Below, one piece after another: positions 1-6,918 of a DNA stretch of 10,580 nucleotides. The stretch's first letter is position 1, and every line of letters begins with the position of its first letter. The translations under genes were made by a program, and so were the position numbers. Under the pieces are notes generated by a model that made no database searches, was not told where the DNA came from, and saw only the letters and a program-made list of their open reading frames with translations. Location of the stretch: contig CAADXZ010000091.1 of the NCBI GenBank assembly GCA_900753135.1, positions 1 to 10,580 on the forward strand. The letters are read 5' to 3'. The stretch is from Clostridia bacterium (lineage in GTDB: Bacteria; Bacillota; Clostridia; TANB77; UBA1234).

Positions 1-1
1 A

Positions 2-832
2 TCGCGAAGTATAGCACAGAACCTTATAAAAGAAGAAAAAATTTTACTTGATGAAAAGATTGTCAAACCTTCTGCTAAGGTAAAAACAAACCAAGTAATA
101 TCTATGCCTGATAGTGTTGAACACAAAAATGACGAAAAGTTAGTAGCAGAAGATATTCCACTTGATATTATTTATGAAGATGAAGATATAATTGTCATAA
201 ATAAACCCAAAAACATGGTTGTTCATCCAGCGGCAGGAAACTGGTCAGGTACACTTGTAAATGCGATGCTTGGAAAGCATGATTTATCTGATGAAAATGG
301 TGAATTCAGACCTGGAATAGTGCATAGGTTAGATAAAAACACGACTGGTGTTATGGTAGTAGCTAAGAATAATGTCGCACATGCTAAACTTGCTAAACAG
401 ATTCAGGAACATGATTTTAAGAAAGTGTATGTTGCGTTAGTTAAGGGTGTCATAAAGGAAAATGAAGCAATTATCGAGCTTCCTATTGGTCGTCATCCAA
501 CAGATAGAAAAAAGATGGCTGTTGTGAAAGATGGTAGGTATGCTTATACTAAAATAAAAGTTTTAGAAAGATTTAAAGGTTATACATATGTTGAGGTTGA
601 ACTAAAAACAGGAAGGACACATCAGATAAGAGTTCATATGTCACATATAGGTTATCCAATAGTTGGAGATGATACATATTCAAATGGCAAAAATCCATTT
701 GGAGTTACAAGTCAGATGTTACACTCAAGAACTTTAGGAATAACTCATCCAACGACTGGTGAATACATGGAGTTTAATGCTCCTATTCCAAAAGAATTTG
801 AAAATGTACTAAAGAAATTAAGGGAGGAATAA
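2..832 (+). CDS. RluD-family 23S rRNA pseudouridine synthase, 5' end missing
   Basis: The frame is open from base 2, so 276 residues are visible and roughly the first 20-30 lie outside the window (family proteins are about 300). The first 34 visible residues match the S4 RNA-binding domain pattern of this family (SRSxxQxLIKE near the start, then VKPSxKVK). The ATG at 104 would remove this domain and is not the real start. The catalytic domain follows, with KPKNMVVHPAAGN and then HRLDKNTTG, whose aspartate (bases 332-334) is the family's catalytic nucleophile. GRTHQIRVHMSHIGYPIVGD follows. Members isomerise uridines in 23S rRNA; E. coli RluD acts on helix 69 (positions 1911, 1915 and 1917). 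The closest type is probably the Gram-positive YlyB/RluD group, but exact target sites cannot be read from sequence. Its last codons carry the ribosome binding site of glgA, implying coupled expression. Confidence 0.93.
   Translation, partial: SRSIAQNLIKEEKILLDEKIVKPSAKVKTNQVISMPDSVEHKNDEKLVAEDIPLDIIYEDEDIIVINKPKNMVVHPAAGNWSGTLVNAMLGKHDLSDENGEFRPGIVHRLDKNTTGVMVVAKNNVAHAKLAKQIQEHDFKKVYVALVKGVIKENEAIIELPIGRHPTDRKKMAVVKDGRYAYTKIKVLERFKGYTYVEVELKTGRTHQIRVHMSHIGYPIVGDDTYSNGKNPFGVTSQMLHSRTLGITHPTTGEYMEFNAPIPKEFENVLKKLREE
821..827 (+). promoter_or_regulatory. Ribosome binding site of glgA inside upstream gene
   Basis: AGGGAGG lies 9 bases before the glgA ATG and within the last codons of the RluD-type gene. 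Ribosomes finishing the first gene would expose or directly reload this site, so translational coupling is likely (inference). Confidence 0.8.
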
Positions 833-836
833 ACAA

Positions 837-2240
837 ATGAAAAAGATACTTTTTGTCGCTTCAGAATGTGCACCTTATGCAAAGTCTGGTGGACTTGGAG
901 ATGTTATTGGCTCACTTCCAAAAGAGCTTATAAAAATGGGCTATGATGTTTCTGTGATTATGCCAAGATATAAGAAAGTAAAAGAAGATTTGACATATGT
1001 AATAGATTATCCTATTTATATGCAAGGCAAAAAAGAAAACTGCATTATAAGATGTCACAATAGAGATGTAGATGGAAAAGTATTAACGACTTTTTTTGTG
1101 GATAATATAACATATTTTGATAGAGATGATATGTATTGTCATCCTGATGAGGCAGAAAGATTTGCGTTTTTTGATAAAGCAGTTGTTGAATTTATAAAGC
1201 AAAGAAATCCTGATATAGTTCACTTAAATGACTGGCAATCTGGTCCTGTGGCAATGCTTTTAAGGGATGTACATCATGACAACAAGACAAAGATAATTTA
1301 TACAATTCACAATTTAGAATATAACGGTAGATTCAATAGAGGAAATTTGTATCATTTTGATTTAGATGATTCTTATTTTACTCCAAGTAAGTTTGAATTT
1401 TATGGTGATATTAGTTTTACAAAAGCGGGTATACAGTATTCAGATGTGGTTACGACAGTAAGTAAAACATATGCAAGTGAAATTCAAACTCCACAATTTG
1501 GATTTGGATATGATGGATTACTTAGACAAAAAGCGTCAGAGGGCAAACTTATAGGAATTGTAAATGGTATAGATTATAGCGAATATAATCCTCAAACAGA
1601 TAAAGAAATCTGTGCACATTATAGTGCGAACGATATAGATAATAAGATAAAAGACAAAAAAGATTTGCAAAAACAATTGGGCTTGCCAAACAAAAATGTT
1701 CCGATATTATCTGTTATTTCTAGAGTTGTTCATCATAAAGGATTTGATATTTTAGTTGAAGGTATGAATGAACTTTTAAAGCAAGATATTCAATTTGTTG
1801 CATTAGGCGTTGGCGAAGAGCATTATATAAATAGATTAAAATATTTAAAAGAAAAATATCCTAATAAAGTTTCTGTAAATGATTATTTTGATGCTGAACT
1901 TGCAAAGAAAATATATGCGGGTAGTGATATGTTTTTAATGCCATCAATGTTTGAGCCTTGTGGACTATCTCAAATGATAAGCTTTAGATATGGAACTATA
2001 CCGATAGTTAGAAGTACAGGTGGACTTAGAGATACGGTTATTGGATATTTAAGTAATAAAGAAGCTGGTAATGGATTTACTTTTTGGGGAAGTCAAGTTG
2101 AAGATTTTGTTACAGTAACTGAAAAGGCATTAGAAATATATAACAATAAGGAAGAGTGGAAAGTTTTGATAAAAAGGGCAATGAATGCAGATTTTTCATG
2201 GGAAGCTTCGGCGAAAGAATATGCAAAATTGTACGAATAA
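837..2240 (+). CDS. glgA: Glycogen synthase (ADP-glucose type, GT5)
   Basis: This 467-residue protein has normal length for bacterial glycogen synthase, which transfers glucose from ADP-glucose to the non-reducing end of a growing alpha-1,4-glucan in the cytoplasm. The N-terminal GT5 signature KSGGLGDV (K16, glycine-rich loop) is present, as is TIHNLEYNG with H158. Also present are the substrate-binding pair R296/K301 (SRVVHHKG), the FEPCGL motif with E373, and the second glycine loop STGGLRD (393-399). R296, K301 and E373 sit exactly four positions before the E. coli GlgA residues R300, K305 and E377, so the C-terminal catalytic fold is intact. The start follows an AGGGAGG at 821-827 inside the end of the upstream pseudouridine synthase gene, only 4 bases after its stop. 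No glgC, glgD, glgB or glgP is in the window, so glgA is separated from any such partners at least on its 3' side. Confidence 0.97.
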   Translation: MKKILFVASECAPYAKSGGLGDVIGSLPKELIKMGYDVSVIMPRYKKVKEDLTYVIDYPIYMQGKKENCIIRCHNRDVDGKVLTTFFVDNITYFDRDDMYCHPDEAERFAFFDKAVVEFIKQRNPDIVHLNDWQSGPVAMLLRDVHHDNKTKIIYTIHNLEYNGRFNRGNLYHFDLDDSYFTPSKFEFYGDISFTKAGIQYSDVVTTVSKTYASEIQTPQFGFGYDGLLRQKASEGKLIGIVNGIDYSEYNPQTDKEICAHYSANDIDNKIKDKKDLQKQLGLPNKNVPILSVISRVVHHKGFDILVEGMNELLKQDIQFVALGVGEEHYINRLKYLKEKYPNKVSVNDYFDAELAKKIYAGSDMFLMPSMFEPCGLSQMISFRYGTIPIVRSTGGLRDTVIGYLSNKEAGNGFTFWGSQVEDFVTVTEKALEIYNNKEEWKVLIKRAMNADFSWEASAKEYAKLYE

Positions 2241-2264
2241 ATCAAAATCTTGTAAAAAAATAGC

Positions 2265-2305
2265 ATCGAGCTTAAAAATCTTTTAACAAAACTTTTAAGC
2301 TCGAT
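2265..2305. terminator. Long hairpin after glgA, possible terminator of unclear direction
   Basis: The arms 2265-2277 (ATCGAGCTTAAAA) and 2293-2305 are perfect complements: a 13-bp stem with a 15-base loop, starting 24 bases after the glgA stop. The + strand has no T-run after the stem (AATCTATATAAACC). Instead a run of seven A lies just upstream at 2254-2260, which gives a T-run on the minus strand, 4 bases after the stem. As an intrinsic terminator it would therefore fit minus-strand transcription better, although no minus-strand gene is visible. It may instead protect the 3' end of the glgA transcript or terminate weakly. Confidence 0.5.
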
Positions 2306-2323
2306 AATCTATATAAACCATAC

Positions 2324-2335
2324 TGCACTAGTGCA
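2324..2335. repeat. Perfect 12-bp palindrome TGCACTAGTGCA
   Basis: TGCACTAGTGCA equals its own reverse complement, and lies in the glgA to rluB gap about 65 bases upstream of the candidate rluB -10 box. Symmetry of this size suits a dimeric repressor operator, but no second copy or known consensus is recognised, so the role is unknown. Confidence 0.45.
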
Positions 2336-2378
2336 TATGGAAAATTGAAGTCTATACAATAATTTATGAAATCATTTA

Positions 2379-2406
2379 TTATTATGTGAAAAAATATGAA
2401 TATAAT
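2379..2406 (+). promoter_or_regulatory. Candidate promoter of the rluB operon
   Basis: A perfect TATAAT at 2401-2406 is preceded at 16 bases by TTATTA (2379-2384), a poor -35 box. A TG at 2397-2398 sits one base away from the extended -10 position. Transcription would start near 2413, about 39 bases before the rluB ATG. The -10 is convincing; the -35 is weak in such AT-rich DNA. Confidence 0.45.
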
Positions 2407-2451
2407 ACAAAGAAAATTTTTGAAAAATCTTAGATATATTAAGGAGAAGTT

Positions 2452-3168
2452 ATGGAAGAAAGATTGCAAAAATATTTAGCAGAATGTGGTGTTGCCTCAA
2501 GAAGAAAATGTGAGGAAATAATACTCGAAGGCAAAGTAAGTGTAAATGGAAAAGTTGTAACAGAACTTGGTACAAAAATTATTCCGGGGAAAGATAAAAT
2601 TGAATTGAATGGCAAAGAAATAGTTTCAGAGAAAAAAGTATATATACTTTTAAACAAGCCTGTTGGTTATGTTACAACAGTTAGTGACGAAAAAGAAAGA
2701 CCAACAGTAATGGAATTATTAAATGGCGTTAAAGAAAAAGTAGTTCCTGTTGGAAGACTTGATATGTTTACATCTGGACTTTTACTTTTGTCTAATGATG
2801 GAGAATTTATATATAAAGTAACACATCCAAAGCATGAAACTACCAAAACATACATAGTAAAAACAAGAGGAGTGCCAACAGAAAAAGATTTAGAAAAGCT
2901 TAGAGTTGGAGTAAAGATAGAAGATTATACAACATCACCTGCAAAAGTCGAGCTTCTTTTAAAAGATAATACAAATGACATATCAAGAATATGGATTCAA
3001 ATACATGAAGGAAGAAATAGACAAGTTAGAAAAATGTGTGAAGCAATCGGACTATCAGTAATTGCATTAAAAAGAGAAGGGGTTGGTGATTTGACTTGCG
3101 AAGGCGTTGAAAGAGGAAAATGGAGATATTTAACAGATGAAGAAGTAAAAAATATAATGAATGTGTAG
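2452..3168 (+). CDS. rluB: RsuA/RluB-family rRNA pseudouridine synthase
   Basis: This 238-residue protein has an N-terminal S4 RNA-binding domain (about residues 1-60: RLQKYLAECGVASRRKCEE, then GKVSVNGKVV). The pseudouridine synthase domain opens with LLNKPVGYVTT and carries PVGRLDMFTSGLLLLSNDG, in which D104 is the catalytic aspartate. The C-terminal signature EGRNRQVRKMCEAIG is typical of the RsuA/RluB/RluE/RluF branch. Gram-positive single-copy members usually correspond to RluB, which modifies 23S rRNA at the equivalent of E. coli U2605, near the peptidyl-transferase centre. That target is inferred from family knowledge; a 16S-directed RsuA role cannot be excluded. The start is fixed by AAGGAG at 2441-2446. 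In many Firmicutes this gene sits beside scpA/scpB; here it leads an operon with two genes of unknown function, the next starting 12 bases after its stop. Confidence 0.9.
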   Translation: MEERLQKYLAECGVASRRKCEEIILEGKVSVNGKVVTELGTKIIPGKDKIELNGKEIVSEKKVYILLNKPVGYVTTVSDEKERPTVMELLNGVKEKVVPVGRLDMFTSGLLLLSNDGEFIYKVTHPKHETTKTYIVKTRGVPTEKDLEKLRVGVKIEDYTTSPAKVELLLKDNTNDISRIWIQIHEGRNRQVRKMCEAIGLSVIALKREGVGDLTCEGVERGKWRYLTDEEVKNIMNV

Positions 3169-3180
3169 GGAGTTGATAAT

Positions 3181-4641
3181 ATGAGTGAACAAAAGATAAA
3201 GTTACCAAGTTCGCTTGCCTTGGCTGTCTATAAGGTATTAGGCATTCCTCATAGACTAGAAAAGTTTGGATTAGTTGATACAAGTTTTACGGAAGAGGAG
3301 CTAGCAAGCGTGAAAAAATTAACGTTTGTTAATCCAGCATTAAATACATTAAAAGGCATTGAATTATTACCTAACCTTGAAGTTTTAAATGTTGATAGCA
3401 ATATTAATTCCGAATATTCTCCGAAAAGAATGCGAGCAAGCATTGGTTTTGATGATGCTGTAGCAATAGGAAAATGTAAAAAACTAAAACAATTAAAAGT
3501 CACAAATCAAAGTAATTTAGAATATTTAGATGTTAGCCAACTTACTAATTTAGAATGTTTAGAGATTAGTAACAACGAAATGTTGGAAGAAATAGATGGG
3601 TTGGGCAATTTAAATAAGCTTTGGAGTATTGATTTGTACGGAAATAACAGACTTAAATATAGAAATGACAAAAAAAGAGAAATGAATGGAATTTATAGTG
3701 TAATAAAAAATAATCCAGAATTATGCTATATGAGGATTGATTCACTTATGTTCCCTGATGCAATAGGATATAGGCAAAACGGAACGTATGATGGAGAAAT
3801 GTTAAAACGAATTGAACAAATTGGTGACGTTACATGGGCAGAAAAGTTTGGTAAGAATAAAATAATTAAACTAAATACACAGCAGATTATTACAATGCAC
3901 AACAAAGCGTGTCAAGCGTTAAAAGAATATGTTCCAAATGGTGCACCCTCATATGATATTGTTATGGGGATTGAAAAATACTTGGCTGAAAATGTTAAAT
4001 ATGATTATCAAAGTATAACTGGTGAAAAAACATCTCATACATCTTCTCAAAAAATAGAGATAGGAAACAAAAATGTAAATTTAGCCCAAGGACCTTTGCA
4101 TGGTGCTAATGGTGCTTTTAATGCTTTTATGTATGGCACTTGTGTTTGTCAAGGATACACAAGAGCTATGCAATATATGTTAAGATTAAAAGGAATCAAT
4201 TCACATGATGTTGCTTGCATTGCAGGAAGAGATACAATAGGAATGGCTGATAGCAATAAAGAAGATAAATATACGGTTTATAGATTACCAGATGATGGAT
4301 ACCACAGTATAATATGTATAGATGATATGGATTCTTTATTCTGTGATCCTTGTTGGGATGCTGGTCGATATCAAAGAGGAGATAAATCATTTAAGTATGC
4401 TCTAAGGACAAAATCTGAAATATCCCAAGACCATACATTATCTTTTGATGAAGCAAATATATCAAATGATTCTTCAAGTGTTAGCAGAGAAAGCCTTTCT
4501 GAGTCAATTAAACGAGGTGAAATCTTCATGCAGGTTTCAAAGAAAAATTTGAATAAAGTGGCACAAAACATAAGAGGTGCTATAAACATGCAAAATGATA
4601 GAAACAAAGAAAAAGAAGAATATGGTGAAAGGGGAGAATAA
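3181..4641 (+). CDS. Leucine-rich-repeat and transglutaminase-like protein, function unknown
   Basis: This 486-residue protein has no signal peptide or membrane segment, so it is probably cytoplasmic. Residues about 41-160 contain several leucine-rich-repeat-like units (LPNLEVLNVDSN, SNLEYLDVSQLTNLECLEIS, LNKLWSIDLYGN). From about 240 to 395 there is a transglutaminase-like, papain-fold domain: IEKYLAENVKYDY, then CVCQGYTRAM with candidate nucleophile C323, GYHSIICI with H375, and FCDPCWDAG with D389. This is the spacing and order of the Cys-His-Asp triad in that superfamily, so an active peptidase or amide-modifying enzyme is plausible; substrate and reaction are unknown. The tail after about 450 is charged and lysine/glutamate-rich. 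The start has GGGAG at 3168-3172, overlapping the rluB stop. The next gene begins 2 bases after its stop, strongly suggesting a functional pair. The domain reading comes from motif inspection, not a profile search. Confidence 0.75.
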   Translation: MSEQKIKLPSSLALAVYKVLGIPHRLEKFGLVDTSFTEEELASVKKLTFVNPALNTLKGIELLPNLEVLNVDSNINSEYSPKRMRASIGFDDAVAIGKCKKLKQLKVTNQSNLEYLDVSQLTNLECLEISNNEMLEEIDGLGNLNKLWSIDLYGNNRLKYRNDKKREMNGIYSVIKNNPELCYMRIDSLMFPDAIGYRQNGTYDGEMLKRIEQIGDVTWAEKFGKNKIIKLNTQQIITMHNKACQALKEYVPNGAPSYDIVMGIEKYLAENVKYDYQSITGEKTSHTSSQKIEIGNKNVNLAQGPLHGANGAFNAFMYGTCVCQGYTRAMQYMLRLKGINSHDVACIAGRDTIGMADSNKEDKYTVYRLPDDGYHSIICIDDMDSLFCDPCWDAGRYQRGDKSFKYALRTKSEISQDHTLSFDEANISNDSSSVSRESLSESIKRGEIFMQVSKKNLNKVAQNIRGAINMQNDRNKEKEEYGERGE

Positions 4642-4643
4642 TA

Positions 4644-5099
4644 ATGAGTAAATTAACTGCACGCGCTTATTCAGAAGTGTATGAAATTCTACAAATTGTG
4701 GACAAGGACCTAAAAGAAAAAATTCCTCCAGAAGTCATATTGTTTTTTAAAGAGAATAGAGATTTGGCATATGAACCATACTTTAATAAATATGAGTCAC
4801 TAGAAAATCAAAGAGTGCTAAATGAAACTATAAATGTGCTTGCATTTTTGAAATTAAAATATTGGTGCACTACTGATGAAGAAAAGATGTTCTTAAAAAG
4901 ACTTGAAGATAACGATTTAAAACAATCAGATGATTATGATACAATATTAAAACAAAATTATTATCAAAAATATGAAAGAGAAATTGTTGAAGAAAGCATG
5001 AAGAATAAATCTAAAGACGAAAACTCATTAGCTGTTAATAACTCATTATGGATTAAGATTACTAATTTCTTCAAAAATTTGTTTTCTGTAAAGAAGTAA
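4644..5099 (+). CDS. 151-residue protein of unknown function, partner of the transglutaminase-like gene
   Basis: I cannot assign a function. The protein is mostly charged and predicted helical, with a start like RAYSEVYEILQIVDKDLKEK, then IPPEVILFFKENRD, then LNETINVLAFLKLKYWC. It resembles in style a group of short hypothetical proteins seen in gut Clostridia (recollection, not checked). Residues 135-151 (LWIKITNFFKNLFSVKK) form a short amphipathic, basic helix: tryptophan, phenylalanine and leucine alternate with lysines, a pattern often found in peripheral membrane anchors. There is no full transmembrane segment or signal peptide. The start is set by AGGGGAG at 4630-4636, inside the end of the preceding gene, and the 2-base gap indicates coupled translation. 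The gene ends the operon: a strong terminator follows about 100 bases later. Confidence 0.8.
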   Translation: MSKLTARAYSEVYEILQIVDKDLKEKIPPEVILFFKENRDLAYEPYFNKYESLENQRVLNETINVLAFLKLKYWCTTDEEKMFLKRLEDNDLKQSDDYDTILKQNYYQKYEREIVEESMKNKSKDENSLAVNNSLWIKITNFFKNLFSVKK

Positions 5100-5202
5100 T
5101 AGTAATAAAGATGAAAATATTTCACCTAAACTTTGAAGTTTCATACAATAGGAAAGAAAAATTAATGCATAAAAAGTTATAAAATTTGTTACTTTTAAGA
5201 AT

Positions 5203-5238
5203 AATCAGGGCAAAATATATCTTTGTCCTGATTGTTTT
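5203..5238 (+). terminator. Intrinsic terminator of the rluB operon
   Basis: Arms 5203-5214 (AATCAGGGCAAA) and 5222-5233 form a 12-bp stem with one G-U wobble around a 7-base loop, followed by GTTTTAT. It stands between the 151-residue gene and the rho promoter. The region 5100-5445 has no convincing gene: it holds this terminator, the rho promoter and the rho leader. The first 100 bases hold only a 23-codon ORF at 5111 without a ribosome binding site. Confidence 0.82.
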
Positions 5239-5273
5239 ATACAGCTTTCTTGTCCTTATAGGTGACTTACATA

Positions 5274-5302
5274 TTGACTAAATACAAAATTTGGTATAAA
5301 AT
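5274..5302 (+). promoter_or_regulatory. Candidate rho promoter
   Basis: TTGACT (5274-5279) is followed after 17 bases by TAAAAT (5297-5302); the overlapping TATAAA (5295-5300) gives 15 bases. The -10 region lies in a small inverted repeat, GGTAT-AAA-ATACC (5293-5305). Transcription would begin near 5309. It sits directly after the upstream terminator, so rho has its own transcript. Confidence 0.65.
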
Positions 5303-5308
5303 ACCACT

Positions 5309-5445
5309 TGATGATTGATGTAGAATCTAAAAAATTCTTGAAGATATTGATTTTTATCATAGCACTAGCAATTTTATTCTGATTGCTAGATTCGGCGTAA
5401 ATTTTCCAAAAAAGATAAATATTAAGAGTATAAAGGAGTAAATGT
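5309..5445 (+). promoter_or_regulatory. Structured 5' leader of rho
   Basis: About 137 untranslated bases separate the predicted start site from the rho ATG, long for this compact region. CTAGCAAT (5365-5372) and ATTGCTAG (5382-5389) form a perfect 8-bp hairpin with a 9-base loop. GAATCTA (5323-5329) is a perfect complement of TAGATTC (5387-5393), which shares bases 5387-5389 with that hairpin, so the two pairings partly compete. Rho autoregulates through its leader in E. coli; such control here is only inferred. No C-rich rut-like stretch is visible. Confidence 0.4.
5432..5438 (+). promoter_or_regulatory. rho ribosome binding site, deciding between two ATGs
   Basis: AAAGGAG lies 7 bases from the ATG at 5446 but only 3 from an earlier ATG at 5442. 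The latter opens a different frame that stops after 12 codons. Spacing and the conserved protein start favour 5446. Confidence 0.7.
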
Positions 5446-6765
5446 ATGGGGGAAGAGTTAAATTCATTATCTTTACTTAACTTGCGTGACCTTGCAAAAT
5501 CAAAGGGAATGAAAAATGTTAGCAAGTTAAATAAAGAAGATTTAATAAAAGAAATTATGAAACTAACTTCTGATAAGACAGAGGTTGTAGAAAAAGATAT
5601 AGAAGTTTCTAGTAATGATGAGAAAAAGTTAGAATTAGAAGGAGCAACATTAAATAGCAAAGATGACTTCGTTGTTGAAGGAGTTTTAGAAGTTTTGGCA
5701 GATGGATTTGGATTCTTAAGGGGCGAAAACTATCTTTCAACACCAAAAGATGTGTACGTTTCACCAGTTCAAATAAGAAGATTTAGACTAAGTACTGGAG
5801 ACAAAGTTAAAGGAATAAGTAGGCTTCCAAAAGAAACCGAGAAATTCCCGGCACTTATATATGTCAATACTGTAAATGGCGATTCACCAGAAGTTGCAAT
5901 GAAAAGGAAGGATTTTGATGATTTAACTCCTATATTTCCTAATAGAAGAATTCATCTAGAAACAGTTGCAACAGAGTATTCTACAAGAATAATAGATTTA
6001 ATGGCTCCAATAGGGTTTGGACAAAGAGGAATGATAGTTTCGCCACCAAAAGTAGGTAAAACAACACTTCTAAAAAAATTAGCAAACAGTATAACAACAA
6101 ATCATCCAAATGTAGAGCTAATTGTTTTATTAATAGATGAAAGACCAGAAGAAGTAACAGATATGAAGCGTTCTATAAATGGAGATGTTATATATTCTAC
6201 ATTTGACGAATTACCAGAACACCATGTAAAGGTTGCTGAAATAGTTCTTGAAAGAGCAAAAAGATTAGTAGAACATAAAAAAGATGTTGTTGTTTTGCTA
6301 GACAGTATCACAAGACTTGCAAGAGCATATAACCTAACGATTCCTTCATCAGGAAGAACTTTATCAGGTGGATTTGACCCTGCTGCATTACATAAGCCAA
6401 AGAGATTTTTTGGCGCTGCAAGAAATATAGAAGAAGGCGGAAGTTTAACAATACTTGCAACAGGATTAGTCGAGACTGGTAGCAGAATGGATGAAGTAAT
6501 ATTTGAAGAATTTAAGGGAACTGGTAACATGGAAGTACATCTAGATAGAAAGTTATCAGAAAAGAGAATATTCCCTGCAATAGATATAAACAAATCTGGT
6601 ACTCGTAGAGAGGAGTTACTACAGACTCCTAAGGAATTAGAAGTTGTTTGGAAAATAAGAAAAATGCTTAATGAAGGAAATGTTGCAAATGTAACAGAAA
6701 ACTTAATAAAGTTAATAACAACTACAAAATCAAATGCAGAACTTTTAGAAAAATTTAAAGGATAG
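5446..6765 (+). CDS. rho: Transcription termination factor Rho
   Basis: This 439-residue protein is a hexameric RNA-dependent ATPase that terminates transcription. Its N-terminal helical domain (about 1-40, LRDLAKSKGMKNVSKLNKEDL) is followed by an acidic linker (about 45-65). Next is the RNA-binding OB fold (about 77-145, EGVLEVLADGFGFLR). The ATPase core has Walker A PPKVGKT (200-206), catalytic E232 in IDERPEEVTDM, Walker B D286 in LLDSITRLARAYN, the Q-loop SGRTLSGG, the R-loop EFKGTGN and arginine finger R387 in SGTRREEL. All align to E. coli Rho with a constant offset of 21 residues, so the enzyme should be functional. Differences include V203 where E. coli has Ala182 in the P-loop, and R304 where E. 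coli has Lys283. It is transcribed alone, between its own promoter and a terminator. The rpmE and prfA genes often found downstream in Clostridia are not here. Confidence 0.98.
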   Translation: MGEELNSLSLLNLRDLAKSKGMKNVSKLNKEDLIKEIMKLTSDKTEVVEKDIEVSSNDEKKLELEGATLNSKDDFVVEGVLEVLADGFGFLRGENYLSTPKDVYVSPVQIRRFRLSTGDKVKGISRLPKETEKFPALIYVNTVNGDSPEVAMKRKDFDDLTPIFPNRRIHLETVATEYSTRIIDLMAPIGFGQRGMIVSPPKVGKTTLLKKLANSITTNHPNVELIVLLIDERPEEVTDMKRSINGDVIYSTFDELPEHHVKVAEIVLERAKRLVEHKKDVVVLLDSITRLARAYNLTIPSSGRTLSGGFDPAALHKPKRFFGAARNIEEGGSLTILATGLVETGSRMDEVIFEEFKGTGNMEVHLDRKLSEKRIFPAIDINKSGTRREELLQTPKELEVVWKIRKMLNEGNVANVTENLIKLITTTKSNAELLEKFKG

Positions 6766-6784
6766 ATTTTGTCAGTTAAATTAT

Positions 6785-6829
6785 AAAGATGCAAAATTTC
6801 TAAATATAAGATGTTTTGTATCTTTTTTT
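6785..6829 (+). terminator. Intrinsic terminator after rho
   Basis: AAAGATGCAAAA (6785-6796) pairs with TTTTGTATCTTT (6814-6825): 12 bp including one G-U wobble, with a 17-base loop. The T-run 6823-6829 overlaps the stem base and ends the structure. The stem is AT-rich, so it is less stable than the terminator before rho, but its place 20 bases after the rho stop and ahead of a promoter supports the call. Confidence 0.7.
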
Positions 6830-6865
6830 ATACGATTATAAAATCCTTGTTTTTGGGCTTTATTC

Positions 6866-6894
6866 TTGAATTGAACAAAGATATACTATATAAT
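6866..6894 (+). promoter_or_regulatory. Promoter of prfB
   Basis: TTGAAT (6866-6871), a 17-base spacer and a perfect TATAAT (6889-6894) form the best vegetative promoter in the window. Transcription would start near 6901, giving a short leader of about 18 bases carrying AAAGGA (6904-6909) ahead of the prfB ATG. It may also drive the glycosyltransferase genes after prfB. Confidence 0.75.
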
Positions 6895-6918
6895 AAACTG
6901 CGTAAAGGATGTGAGAAA

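Noticed and set aside
104..832. Start of the first pseudouridine synthase at ATG 104
   Set aside because: The frame is open to the window edge and the 34 upstream residues match the S4 domain.
2272..2469. Minus-strand 65-residue ORF in the glgA-rluB gap
   Set aside because: Low-complexity Phe/Ile/Leu content as expected from AT-rich DNA; it covers the rluB promoter and start and ends in the hairpin.
5111..5182. 23-codon ORF beginning MKIFHLNFEV
   Set aside because: No ribosome binding site precedes it, it matches nothing recognisable, and short ORFs are expected by chance in this gap.
5442..5480. 12-codon ORF overlapping the rho start, possible leader peptide
   Set aside because: Its ATG is only 3 bases from the ribosome binding site, too close for good initiation, and nothing else supports it.
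6102..6794. 230-residue minus-strand ORF opposite rho
   Set aside because: It is the antisense shadow of a highly conserved gene, serine/leucine/phenylalanine-rich with no motif, promoter or ribosome binding site.
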